Assembly: GCA_002224055.1 (NCBI GenBank)
Contig: AZLU01000062.1
Coordinates: 116,955-180,954 of the forward strand
DNA: 64,000 nt
Origin: Pezizomycotina sp. ARF18
Lineage: Eukaryota; Ascomycota
Direction of reading: 5' to 3'
Part shown: one piece after another, positions 11,501 through 24,300 of the stretch
Layout: each line of letters opens with the position of its first letter
Position numbering within the stretch: the first letter of the stretch is position 1
The notes under the pieces: generated by a model
Seen by the model: only the letters and a program-made list of their open reading frames with translations
Told to the model about the DNA's origin: nothing
The model's database searches: none
Translations under genes and position numbers: made by a program

Positions 11501-14500
11501 CTATCTAAGGACCGCATAGACAAAACATTATTATTTTACAAACCACAGCGCTGATATTTTCACCATGCAATACAACCTCGCAATCTTTGGAATATTTATT
11601 AACTATATTTGATTATTCCAATTAATACTTTCCTGCTGCTGAACATCGTAGTCCGCCATGGATATCTCCAAGTTTAATGATGTTTAACGGAAGATATCTA
11701 ATTCTAAATTCTTTAGATATTTTCCGGTTTCGATAGAAACGGTGGTGGCATACGAATACTGCCACCATCTCAAATGTTGTTTCCTTTTATTATCTCACGG
11801 CAGCCTCCGTCTCGATGCTTTCACGTCAGATCTTGCCAGTGATCAACAGGATACATATTTCTTAGGGTCCAAGTTCTTTCAGTAGCTTATAGAAACAGCT
11901 GCGACGCTGGGAGTTCCAGAAGAATCGCGAATTGTATCACGACACTTATTTTAGGTGTAATACTATGAAATTATACGTCAATATTACACTCTAGGAAACT
12001 ATATAGCAAGCGATAGCTGCATTATGAGAACTTGAAATTCGATGGTGCCGAATGAAATGTACCAATTTGAAGTATACGAGGGTGAAACTACCGCACAATT
12101 CATTCTTGGCAGCCTGGAATTGGCGAAACGCCTCTATAATATAGATGCGGCGTAGAATTACGATTAGACATAGTTAAATACGAACGGCGAAAAGAGCTAA
12201 CCATGAGAAGAGTATTGCAAGTTACAGTACTATCAACTAAGGGCCTACCCTTAGATATGGTTATCCAGCCGGTCTACAAGTAGAACCCACTGCGAGAAAT
12301 GATTTTCTCCGCGTCAACGTTGTCAAAGACTTTCTTTTTTACACGAGCTTGCTTTTATAACACTACTTTACTTGTAAAACTTTTCTTAGTTACAGATGCA
12401 CGCGAGATTTTTAATATTCTCATTATACAACCAGTACTCTTCAAAATCTTAGATAAATGCGGCGTCACGATAGTTTCCTACGTTTAAGTTCTAACCACAG
12501 CTCACATACATCTATACTGCTCACGCCGGGATCATAAAACATCTTTAGCAGAAGAGATCTCTCCTAAATTAGACACTATTGTTAGCATAGCTCATGTAGG
12601 AAGGATGGACGGAAGTTTGGGCGATCATTGATAAAGCAGGAAGCTAGTGGTACTTCATCGAGCCCGCTGCGAAAACGGGAAACTGAATCGGGTAGTTTCT
12701 TGATCCGACAAACGGAGCATATTATAGGGCCTTCGGGAAAGTTTTCTTTCTCGATCAGCACGGGTTGAACTACTACATCGCTAGGTCTTAGAGCTACAGG
12801 TACAGCTCCTATAAAAAGCGATTCATTTAAGCCTTATCGCTCGATCTAGATGCAATATGATCAATATTTCAGCTACATCGTGCCGTATCAATACCCCATT
12901 TCGCTTCAAAGTACAGCGATCGATACGCAATTGTGTAGAGTCAGTGTATTCAATGTATCTCGACCACCGCAGCGACATACTTATCCGGTTTTCCGGTCAC
13001 AGATACTCACGGGATCCGCACAAAATCTCACGCAATAAAGATTTGTATCTGTAACGTTGAGTTCCAAGACCGACGATATTGTCCTGGCCAATTGGGACTC
13101 CGCAGGAAGAAATTACACGGCGCGTAGAAACTCTTAACTAGATCAGGACGACGTCAAAGAGATCTTATTTAAATTATAGAGATTAGCCTTTTTTCTCGTA
13201 CCCGAACTCCTAAACTTACGCACTGCTACAGGCGCCACTGACAGAATATACTTCGATGGCGCTATGGCTGTAGTTCAAGTAGTCAAAGTAACGTAGCCGA
13301 GGCCGGGTTTCATTTGATACGGAGACTACGAAAATTGTTTACTTACAACTAGCTAAGGCAATGCGATATTGCTTGGTAGCTACATTACCATGATCGCTGC
13401 GGAGATCCGAGCGGATAAGTCCAAATATGAATACGCTCGTTCTGTCAATCTATCGATGAAGAAATCGGAAGGGCGAGTCTGATAAATATAGAAGTAGTTG
13501 TTCTACAGAACATCTAGCCTGAATAATGCTGCGAAACGAAGAAAAGGCAGATAGATCCGCACGTGTTTCACCCTTACTTATAGAGAGCCTGATTATCCGC
13601 CTATCTGAAGGATTCGAAGTGCATAATTTGCCACAGATACCAATCTCGCGGTATGGTTATACCTAAGCTATTCCGAGAGCTAATGTATGGCTGGTTAATT
13701 GATTCTCTAGCCCGATCCTTCCGTAGGAGATCTTTGAATGGCAAACAGTACAAGAAACCACACTGATACCCACATAAAGCAACCTTAAGGACGTCGAAGA
13801 ATCACGAGTGATATTACGGTTTATGCTCCCAATTTTGCTACTTCCTCGGTAACTGCGATATTACTACTGGAAGGGTTAAATACAGAAGATGGCCATAATT
13901 CGTATAAGAAAGGGCTCCATTATATTGAAGGTGCCCCCCTAGATCGCGTCGTATCTATGACTAGCACCAGCTTCGGGGAGCAGAACGATAAACTAACGTT
14001 TATTTTTTAGCTCTATCGCGGCACTTCTCTGCCTTTTACCGACGTTTCATAGTTTTTCACGCTCGTTAACCTCCACATATACGACTCTACGTATAACCCG
14101 GTTCTCTGGAACAATTGACAGCTAATACAGGGCTTCAAAGCTCCCCAGAGGATACAATTGTAAATGTGGCTAGCTCATTGTCTACTTCACGTCTGCGACA
14201 CAATGCTTCGAAAGCCACTTCTAAGAATCGAAAGGAGCAGTGGACATATTTTACTGAAAAAAAAATTATATATTATTAAATTTGATGCACGACGAGATAT
14301 AACCGTTTGACCGGATTCACACGATACACAATTCATTGCATAGCGCTCGCTTCGAGGCGCGATATGATTCGAGTTTCTAGGAGGAGCAAAGACATTTGAC
14401 GTAGTACATCCAGGGGACAACGAGAGCGGTTGGCACAACATACGGTACGTGCATCCACCCGAAAGCTCAGACTAATGATAAATCGGAAATCCAAAGCTTC

Positions 14501-16084
14501 GAACCATGTAAATATGACGCACGATTTATAGCTACCCTACATACATCGCTAACGATAACCGGGGGAACAAAGCTAAAGCTAAACGAGTACGTCTATAGTG
14601 ATCTTAGGGCAAATATTTCCTTGGTCTCGAAGGCGTAGCCCCTTATAATATTGCTACGTTTGTCTATAAAAAAAAAAAAAGGCTTAAATCCATGAAGGAG
14701 AGAAACCCTCTCGCGAACATACTGGTAGCTTAGCTTTATCGTGGCGAGCGGGACACGAAGCGTGGGCATATATTCAAGCGTAAGCTCTCTGGTTTCATAC
14801 GCTTTGATAATATTCTGCTCTGCTTGACTCGCCCAGGAATTATAAATCGTTTAAATTCTCAACAGCAACGATCAACGCACCCCGATCATCAAGTTTGCCG
14901 TTAAGCATATAGCAATGAATTTACCGGACAGCGTAGAGGTACAAAAAGGTATTGCATAAATCAAGTTCAGTATTATTAAAAGGGATCAGCACCTGGACGA
15001 TAAAATCTTGTTGTGGTTTTCAATGTTGACCGCCCAGCTAGCTCTCAGAAGCAAGCGACGACTATAATATTTAATTGGGCTAGCATGTATTAGTAACGTC
15101 TGAGTTTCGGTAACAGGAGTAAAGCTCAATAGCCTTTGAATTAGCTCGCTAGTGTACGTTCGATACCTCAACGACCCTTTCGGCTCAGACATAAGACTCG
15201 AAAGTTAACTTCTTCGGCCTATACTAAACAATAAATCGTTTACCTCACGGATTGGGCGCATGGACCTACACAATGCTCATGATAACTGCGTTTGTCTCGG
15301 CGGAGGAGCTACAGAAGATACATCGGAGCTGCTTGCTCGAAGCAGGCGAAACGTATCGCTGATTTTTTGCTTATCAATTAAGTCTGAATTTATTCTCGTG
15401 ATTCTCTGATAACCCTATTGGTATTCTAGTTTGGAAGAGAAGCAGACGGAGGGGAGGTGATCAAAGCTAGGCCTTCGATACCCTAGGCATCATCTAGATA
15501 TATCTGAGTTGACCACAAGTCAGTTTAACAGCACGACGTGAACGAATAAATCCGCATACTGTAGACAGCCTCAGGCATAAAAGGGGGGGGAAACTGCCGC
15601 CAAACGCGCGCATAAACGAATTTCTTCTGGTTTAAAATAGCAGAAGACGATCTCCGGTGGATATAGCAACAATAATCGAGCTTATGTAACTAGGGCAATT
15701 GTTATTTTAATCACTGCTTGATAGGCTCCATTTGGAAAAAAAAAAAAAAAAAAAAAAAAAACTGGTATCTATAATGATAGGTGATAATAGTTTCTCTTAT
15801 GTTCGATTTAGAACGGATAGGGGGAGAGTATAGATGTAGCGACGTAAAGGTAGGACTAAGCGCGGCAAGACTGAATTATAATGCGGTATAGTCCGAGATT
15901 ATTATTAACTCCTCCCATAGAATCTGGACTTATTAGTATTGTTCAGAATCCGAATCCGATAAGCGAACGTTGAACGGGGAGAGATGTCGTGATAGTCACG
16001 GCGCGAAGAGTTTTATTTTTAGTCTCACAAGAACATTTTTTAGCAAAGTAAATAGAACAATTAATCAAACACAAATATCACCCT

Positions 16085-16640
16085 TCACAATAACGAGCCT
16101 ATAGCTTTATCTCTATTGTGCTAAGTATATATATAACGCGATTCAGAGTAGTTAAGTTAGTATTATTTCTCGCGAGAGGAAGGAATAGAAAAGTTTCAAC
16201 GTTCATGATTAGATAAAAGGAAGGTAAGTAAGTGCCTTAGGTTTACGAAAGGAGGTGGCGGTTTACGAGCGTAGATGTACCGAGGGTCACTTCCAATAGG
16301 GATCGAGGGGTTGATTGCCGCTGCACAAAGATTAACGGTGTATCCGGATTCGGGAGATTGGATACCTACTTGGTACATCTCCTGCCGCCGCGCCATACAA
16401 CGGCCCGCAGTTCATTCCCAGATGCCGTGTCAAAAGGTACACATATACTACTTACCAGTTGCGTCGTCTCCTGAGGGCTGCAGTAAGTGCCCTGGGTGCC
16501 TGGATCCGTCCGGAGCATCTGTATATAGATTGTCTCTGCTGTAAAGACTTGATGCATGTGCACGGTGTCCCTCCTTTGATCATTTACCCTTTCAGCCTTT
16601 GTGCGAAATAATCATCGTGGGGTTGCTACTTCCTAATACT
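16085..16640. repeat. Diverged dispersed repeat, copy 2 of pair B
   Basis: This is the partner of 7558-7975 in the same orientation. It contains about 140 bases not present in the first copy (about 16290-16430), so either this copy has an insertion or the first is deleted. Confidence 0.6.
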
Positions 16641-17710
16641 GTTTCCCTTCTTCTTTCTTCTTTTCTTCTTTCTTTCTTTCTTTTTTTTTTTTTAAACTAA
16701 TTATTTTGAGTAACTAAAATAATTTTTATCTATTTATTTCATTTAATTTATTTATTATTTATTTCACTTCTTTTTCGTCTCTCTCGTACTTTCTTTCGTT
16801 CGTTAACCCTACTTCCTCGAAAATCAACAAACTGGCTTCCATTTTTTATATCTATTTTTTATATCATTTTTGCTGTCTTAATTTTCAGACGAGTCGCTAA
16901 AAAAAAAAAAAATACTTAACCCCGTTTAATAAATAATCAATCCATCCTATCATCACGGCCTTCGAGAAATATTCCTCTTCCCTCCGTTCAGATTGTGCGG
17001 AACGGATTTATCGACCCACTCCACCGCTACCTCTAGGCTCTACCTCGCTTCGAAATTGACTACAAGCACGTTACTAGTCGACACCAATTGCTCGCTCCTC
17101 CAGGTCATCTCAGCCACGGTTTTGAGATCGAGAACCCGCCTGCCTTATCGCCTGTCTTCGGTTAGTTCGCCCTCTCTATCGTCAGTGTTGGATGATAACC
17201 CCTGTTGAAAAAGCCGTAATGCTTGCCTCATGCCTGTCTTGCACGCCGCCCTATCGTGTCAATAATACTGCTTCTTCTCCTATCGCCCCGGGAACGAAGC
17301 AACTCCAGTTGTTTGTGGAGATCAATTCTCTTCCGTTCTTTGGAAACGTTTTAGGACCATTGAGCGCCGTGGAGAGGGGGAGGAATTGAGGGTTGAAAAA
17401 TAATTTCGAGTTATTTTTTTTTTTTAAAATAAAAAAAAAAAAAAAAAAAAAAAAAATTTATCTATTGTCCCTTCATATTTCGCCCAATTTGGTGGTTATT
17501 GTCGCCCACCACACACAAGAGGCAATTTCTTCAGCTCTTCTTATTTATTTAATTTCCTTTGTATTCTTGTGCTTTACAATTCTATTTTCTTGTGTCATCC
17601 TATACAAAACAACAAGCTCTGATTTTTTTTTCTCTCAACTAACTAACCTCACTTTTCCATCCTGCTCCTGCCCGTACAGCCAGCTAAATTATTCCTCCTC
17701 TCTGGCACTT

Positions 17711-19126
17711 CCTCTCCCTCACCGTACCTAAGAAATTGCATCGTCTCATCACCATCGGACTCGCCGCCAGGGACACGAAGGATCCGAATCGAAAGGCGAA
17801 AAGGGGCTTCTACTGTCACGAAGCTCTCCCGGTCCGCATTACCCCTACTGCCGCCGAACGCCGTGGAAATAACAAAACCTCGGTCATCCGTCGATCCCGC
17901 CCCCAGCGGGAAGAGGTTTTCGAAATTACGAGACTACACTTTTTCACCACGATCAATCATCGTCAAGAGGCTCAAAAGCGGAGACACCCTTCGCCCAGAC
18001 GCAAGCAGCATTGACAATAACGACGACGAGTACCACCATTCGCCGCACGTACTACCGCCTCAGCCGGACTTCGCTCCGATCAAAATGGCGGACCTATACG
18101 ACATGGAATCGCAGGATTGGTCCGCGGACCTGACGGACGGCCCTGGGGACGACCAGAACATCGCGAACGAAACGGAACGACAGTGTGATAAATGGCATTT
18201 CTAAGAACAAGAACATCAACCTCACAGGAAAGAGCGGGCGGGTAATAGAGCGCTTGATGGCGGAGAACGATCGGTTAAGAAGGGAGCTGAAATCCGAGAC
18301 GGCAAAGGTAGACTGAAGCATCCCACAGGCAATCGACGGGACCACCCGATGAGAAAAATCTCACGCCGTAATTCTACGAGGAGATATAAAGCTAATTGAT
18401 TTCGTTATAGCGCGAAGAAGAGCAAAACGTGGGGAAGCAGCTCGGTTGGCGCGGGATTCGCTACAATCGATGAACGATAACCTCGTTCATCAGACAACGA
18501 TCGACAAGGCGAGTTTAATTCAGAGCACTGCACAGCGGATGATGATTTCGTAAACTAACCTCTCTTTTGTTTTTATAGATTCTCTTACCCGCAAAGAGAG
18601 AAAGATTGAGGAGCTCAAGGCCGACAGAGAAGAAGACAAGGCCAAACGGATCGAAGCCGAATCAAACTTAAAAGTATGCCGCCGACACTGAAAGTAGCCT
18701 CCAAACGATGCGCGAAACTTTATCGAAGGAGCAGGAGGAGAAGGAACGCGCACACCGCAGTACGAGGTCCTACAGCAATCATGGAAGCACCTGGAGGAAG
18801 GCTACAAATCCGGCGTGGCGAGGTTGCGGAAGCAGGTCGAGGAGATGCGCCAGGAGCGGATGCGGGAGCGGGCATCTATGCAGAAGCTCGAGCTCGTCGT
18901 GGAGCAACAGCGGCAGGAGCTCGATAAGATGCGCGGGCCTGGCTGAAGGTGGGCAGACGTATGACGAACGGTTAGCCGTTGCTGAGAAGGCGCTCAAGGA
19001 GATTAAGCTTATAAATGAGAGGGATTCTGGGATACCGAGGAGCTTCGGGAGGAAGCGAAGAGAAACGCGGACCAGCTACGATATTTACTGAAAGTCAGGC
19101 AGGCATTTCGAGACGACAAGGACTGA
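17711..19126 (+). CDS. Coiled-coil protein, SHE3-like fungal family
   Basis: The conserved core reads LTGKSGRVIERLMAENDRL (18214-18270), followed by heptad-rich segments such as RKERKIEELKADREEDKAKR, QYEVLQQSWKHLEEGYK and LVVEQQRQELDKMR. This pattern is familiar from Pezizomycotina proteins annotated as SWI5-dependent HO expression protein 3-like or as mucin-like. Two introns are visible: about 18309-18411 (acceptor TTATAG) and about 18496-18581 (branch CTAAC, acceptor TTATAG). The frame breaks at about 18190, at the A4 run 18424-18427, and near 18757 and 19015. The A4 site needs one more base to match the family. The protein is long, charged and coiled-coil, and probably cytoplasmic. In yeast the namesake is an mRNA-transport adaptor, but equivalence is not established. 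The 5' end is uncertain: the frame is open from 17711, an acceptor-like ACAG lies just before, and the first in-frame ATG is at about 18085. TGA is at 19124-19126. Confidence 0.65.
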
Positions 19127-19818
19127 GAAATGAACGAACGAACGACTTGCCTTTTCTGTTATTTTTATTCCGAATCGCCTTTATCTTTTCCATCTCAGCA
19201 TCGTCGTCCTCTCGAGCGTTCACAAGGCATGGCATTCTTCTCCTATTTAATACGTTAATTATGGTCGGTTTTCATTTACTGGAATCAATAGCACGGGATT
19301 TGCACTTTCTCTTCTTCTCTTGGTCTTGTTTATGCCTGGTCTGTTTTCACACAAAATTTTGGGTTCAGTCATGTTTTTCCTTTCTGCATCGCGTTTCTCT
19401 CATTGTTTTCTTTCCCCTCGGTTTATCAGAGCAAGAAGGCGTATGTATAGTGTTTTTCTTAACTGCTTTATGCAATTACACGGAAATTTTTGGTCACTGG
19501 TACAGTTTCAGTCGTTCTCGTTCCTTTATACGTTTGTTTTACAACCAAGTACTAGAGATCATGACGACCGGAAGCATAACATCGTTCATAATGTTTTTTT
19601 TTTTTTTGGCCCCTCCCTACCGTTTTAGCTCTCCTCGATTCTTCTCTGTAGATATTTATAAATCATGATTTAATTGATACGTATACTCACATTCCCATTA
19701 CGACTTCTACAATGCTCGTGTTTTACATAAAACTATTATGAAAAAATCATCGCCAAAATATTAGCAAAAACGATGCCTCCACGGCGACAGCCTCAAGAAT
19801 AACCCTCTTTCCAAATCC
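19127..19818. other. Intergenic, T-rich 3' region
   Basis: This is T-rich low-complexity DNA after the coiled-coil gene. A long open frame runs through it (to 19668), but its composition is that of a T-rich untranslated region, not of a protein. It separates two convergent genes. Confidence 0.5.
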
Positions 19819-20496
19819 TCACCAAAATCCTCTTAACGTCGTCCTACTCCCGTTCCCTCTTCCTCCCCTCAAAAATACTCTTAACATCCTGCCCGATCCT
19901 CCAAACAAAAACGCGCTCCTCCCTTGCATCCAATTAACGTAAAACTTCGGAAGAAGGAGCCAGCACAACCAAGACACAACCAAAAACGCCAATACAATCC
20001 CCAACGTAATCCCAAACTTCTCCCGTCGTCAAACTGACTCCACCACTTCTCCGCACTGCTCGGCTTCGTAAAACTTTCCGGTGGCGGGATAGCATCCTTC
20101 ACCGTCTTCCCACTGCTACCCACTACATCCTTCAACGGGATAATTTCCCGCACACGACGTCAGACGTTAACCACTCTATTATTAAATTCCTCGAATCTCT
20201 GCCGCATAGAAACGCGCACTGAGTGCCGTCGTAGAAGAACGGGTGGAGATATTGTGATGTGCAGAAGCAGGACCGGAGGGAGTCGTGCGTTGTAGTGCTG
20301 GAGGTACAGTAGCTGTTCGCGACGAAGAGGGATGCAGTCGCGCGCGCAGGCGGGAGGCTGAGGTCTTTCGAGCCGTTTACCGTGACAAACGGGAGATTGC
20401 GAAGTCGAGGAGGTTGGTTGCCAGGGGTCGGTGTAGGTGAATTTTGATTGGGCGGAGACAAAGGAGAGGAGGGTGGCGAGAGGATGAGAGAGACAT
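19819..20496 (-). CDS. CFEM-like cysteine-rich membrane protein (frame-broken)
   Basis: Read on the minus strand in several frames. The ATG at 20496 precedes a hydrophobic signal-like segment (LATLLSFVSAQ) and a mature start of SKFTYTDPWQP type. Next come CARDC, then a segment in another frame with the spacing C...SCFCTSQYLHPFF.DGTQC...C...II.WL, which resembles CFEM-like extracellular domains of fungi (roughly eight Cys, with the C-x-C-x5-L pattern). The C-terminal part has one strong membrane helix (IVLAFLVVSWLCWLLLP), a short basic tail and a TGA at 19819. CFEM-type proteins act at the cell surface in haem or iron uptake, adhesion or host interaction. Which of these applies cannot be told here. 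At least two frame changes are needed. An alternative start at 20598 gives a Ser/Pro-rich leader but no signal peptide. Confidence 0.45.
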
Positions 20497-21361
20497 GAGG
20501 GGAGGTATTCTGAGTATCATGATGGTTGTGGTAATGGCGATGTCGTGGTGAATGTAGATGGGGATGGAGATGGAGAAAGAGATGGTGGTGATGCCATACT
20601 TAAGAGGAGTTTGTCAATGTGAGAAACCTCATGGTGATTTGCTGTTTGTTGTTTGCTCCGCAGGATTGCAGCAATAAAATGAAATGAAATGATTTGACAT
20701 CTTTGTTTACTGTGGAAATTGTGGGCGATAAGGCGCTGAGGCTGACAATTTCTTTGCGGTGGGTTGTCGCGTAGCAAAAGTATACTAGCCATCCCTGGCA
20801 ATATACAAAAACTCCGCCTCGCCTCGAAAAACATGGCCCCAAGCAGAAACGATATAACTGCCTAAGTTTGGAGGATTTTCGTTTGATAGATCAAATTTGA
20901 CGAATTTCTAGTGTTTTAGCTATAGAAAAGACGGTCTGAAAATATCGTGATCACGAAGCTTTTGTGTGAATGTCTAACAGTTACACTATTCCGGGATATT
21001 TTAGTGGCTCGAAATGGCCATTGATGATGCACGCAAGAACTGGTGCAAGAAAATCAAGAAAAACTATGGAGAATAATGATGAGTGTAAACAACATGCCTT
21101 CGGCCCTCTAGAGAAACGGGTATAAGCGTTCGCAAACAAGTAGAAAAGTGATGTACTTACATATCTAGATCGTGAGAGGTCTTGTAAGAAATTAAAATAA
21201 AATAAAATAAAATAAAATAAAATACTGCAATGCAGTTCCTGGTCTATAGCTCTGTGAAAACGTTTGTGGCGATGAGAAGTTCTCTTCATGGGCTGTTTGC
21301 TTAATATAATAAAAACATAAGAAAAAAAAGGAAGCCTTTGATCCCCCCCCACTCTCCGTTT
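20497..21361. other. Intergenic with AAAAT microsatellite
   Basis: This is the spacer between two minus-strand genes. It contains an (AAAAT)n microsatellite at about 21191-21224. The minus-strand open frames at 20517-20842 show no domain and overlap the upstream region of the CFEM-like gene. Confidence 0.5.
21191..21224. repeat. (AAAAT)n microsatellite
   Basis: About six AAAAT units in tandem, with no visible role. Confidence 0.85.
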
Positions 21362-24300
21362 CTATTCCCTGATTCCAAGTATCATCTCCTCAAGCTTCTC
21401 TTTGTCGCCGCTCTGGCCGACCATTCCGTAAAATATACCTTTCAGCTCCATCAATTCCCTCGGAGACCCGAATTCGGCAGCTTTGCCATCACTCATCACG
21501 AGGATCTGGTCGAAATCGCCACGGTTACGAGGCGGTGGCAATACAAAGTACAGTGCTATCAGTGAAACCTTCCCTGATAGAACGCTGGATCAACGCATCC
21601 GTGACCATGTCTACAGCCGACGTTGCTTCGTCGAGCACCATGATCTTCGGTCTCGATATTATCGCCCTGGCGAGACACAGCAGCTGCCGCTGACCTTGAG
21701 ATAGATTGTGGCCGCCATCGCTGATGGGCGACGAGAGGTCCTCGAAGATATTCTTGTTCTTCTCGACGGATTCGGTCCTGCTGGTGCCGGTGATGGAGGA
21801 TGAGGAAGATGAGGGACCGGATTCAGCGACTTCTGCCAGCAAGTTGGAGACCTCGGATTTCAGTTCGACGAGGTGGACGCGCTGTAGTATGCGCATGAGC
21901 TCCTCGTCTTCGAACTTGCGAACGGGTCGAGTTTGACCTGACCGTTCCGAGAACAGGACGGGATCCTGCGGGATGATCGCCATCCGGCTCCTGAGGTCGT
22001 GCAGCCTGATTTTGGAGATGTCGATGCCGTCGATGGATATGCTGCCTTCTCGGGACTCGAGGAAGCGGAAGAGGGCGAGGGTTAGAGTTGATTTTCCGGC
22101 ACCGGTGCGGCCGACGACGCCGATGCGCTTGGTACTCTCGGCGGTAAACGAGAGGCCTTTGAGGATCGGTGGTAACTCAGGTGCGTATCCGGCGACGAGG
22201 TCCTTGACGACGATACGGCCCTCGGTTGGCCACGCTGCAGGTACGTCTGCACCGCCTTGGTCTTCAGTGGCAAGGTTGGAATACTCGACGACACGCTCCA
22301 AGCTGTTCATGTCGAGCTCCATGTTGGCATACTGCCGTATGGAAGCTTGCATGGACTGCGTGAACGTCAATGAGAACGAAAGCGCGAACCCCGCCAACGC
22401 CGCGTCGATGCTGCGGATAGAAACTACAGCGGCAGCGATTCCCGTTGCGAAGAAGCAGCCGATGACTGAGAGGCGGTAGCCGACCAGCGGTTCATGAGCC
22501 AGAGGTGCCAGTAGGCGATAGCGTGCGTGTCGACCTTGTCGCACATCGCTTGTTGAATACGTCTGATTTATCGAAGGCTCGTATCGTACTAAGGCCCTTG
22601 AGCGCAGAACCGAATTGTTCGAAGATGGGCGACTTAGCCACGGATTCCAGCCGTTTCACGTCCCGCGCGCCGTCGAGGAAGTGCTGGCCGACCCTGATGC
22701 AGATGACGTTATAACGACCGACATAAAAATGACATATGGCGACACGAATAGGCCAGCGACGATCATGCCGAACAGGTTGAAAAGGTGCCAACTCCACATC
22801 CTCAGGTCCTGAGCTAGTTTAGTATCAAGTACATTGAAGTCGTAGGTGAACCTGTTGAGGATTCGGCCGAGAGGGACAGTATCGACCCATCGAAGTGGCA
22901 TGCGGAGGACTCGTGCGTCAGTTTGTAGAACAGGTTCCGAGATGCTCGTATCGAGCCGATGAAGAGCAAAATGGAGCGTGCGGAGCCCATGATTGCAGCT
23001 GCGACGGATATAGCGGCGTAAATACTGATATAAAACATGACCGAGCGCTTCTCCCCAGAGGCTGCAGTAGTAACAGAAATAGTATTGTTGTTGAAGGAAG
23101 GTAGGCCGAAGTGAGTCTGATAGGTATAGGAATGGGCGTAATCTGAGACGGACTGTTCGGACCCTGTGTAGCTCGCCGTCCACAGCTTCACCCACCACGA
23201 GCGACCTAATGTTAAGGCTTGCTGGAGGATGTACCCGATCAATACCATCAACCAGAAGAATGCGCCGCCGCTATTCCTGATGTATGTCGTGTACATTTCA
23301 AGTTTCACGCCTCCGACTTCACGCTGTTCCTCTTCAACGAATTTCTTCGGTGCTGCTTTGCCGTTGGCTTGCGGTTGGCTATTCTCAGTCGAAGAATCTG
23401 GTTGCGCGTCATCAACTTTCTTGGCGAGTTCTTCGGCTTCTTCAACCTGTTCCTGGGCATGGACTTCTTTTTCCTCCTCCTTGAGAATTTCTCCGATGAC
23501 TCCGGTGCTCTGAAGCTCTTCTACGGGTGCGGCATATTCTACTTCTCCGTTCTGAAGCATGACTAGATATTTGGTTCTCGATAGGCAAAGGGCGACGTGG
23601 TGAGTGACCAGTATCCTCGTCCTTCCTTTGGCAAGTTCGCCAGTCAGACCATTCAAGAATATTTCCCTTCCGACGTGGGCATCTAGCGCAGAAAACAGGT
23701 CGTCCAAGATGAGGATGCCAGCTCTTGAGTATAGAGCTCTCGCGAACGTAAGCCGCCACCGTTGCCCACCGCTCAGACTGATTCCTTGAGCGCCCACTTC
23801 GGTTGCATCGCCATCGGTGAACATCTCCAGATCTTTAACGAGCGAACAAGCTTTCAGAACTTTTTCATACCGCGACTGGTCGAACGGGAGGCCGAAGGTA
23901 ATGTTCTCTTTGATACTCGCGTTCTCTATGAACGGGATCTGCGAGACAAATGCGACGGCAGACGGGATGATCCAATTTTCCGCATTGGCTTCAGAATCGT
24001 ATCGCTCACTCAAGAGCATACGCATCGGCAAGTTGATTTTTCCTTTTAGAAGGTCGACTTCGCCGATGAGGGAGGCAAGGAGGAGACTTTTCCAGAGCCG
24101 GTTTTGCCGGATATCACGCTGAGCTCTTGATCTGGGAACTTAAGGTTGACGTCCCGCAGGAGAACCTGTCGACTTCGCTGTCCGGGTTATCATCAGACGG
24201 CCATCCGATGGTTGCAGCCTCGATGGAGATGGAGTCTGAAGGGTGATGTTTTCGACCTTCTCTGGGGCGTCAAAGTATTTTTCGATGCGCTTTACGCTGA

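Larger units (their letters stand above)
10802..17680. other. Gene-poor segment with repeats and homopolymers
   Basis: No gene is supportable over almost 7 kb, and the longest open frames are under 90 codons. It holds a T25 tract (11410-11434), an A26 tract (15736-15761), a T12 then A26 pair (about 17414-17456) that could form a hairpin, and a CTTT-rich stretch at about 16640-16695. It also holds the second copies of repeat pairs B and D. From about 17000 the base composition becomes less AT-rich and pyrimidine-rich, which fits the upstream region or 5' leader of the coiled-coil gene. Confidence 0.5.

Noticed and set aside
19015-19668. 217-codon plus-strand open frame
   Set aside because: Its first part overlaps the coiled-coil gene in another frame and the rest is T-rich low-complexity sequence with Phe/Leu/Ser bias, as expected from a 3' untranslated region.
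21706-23789. Several plus-strand open frames of up to 168 codons
   Set aside because: Antisense shadows of the ABC transporter.
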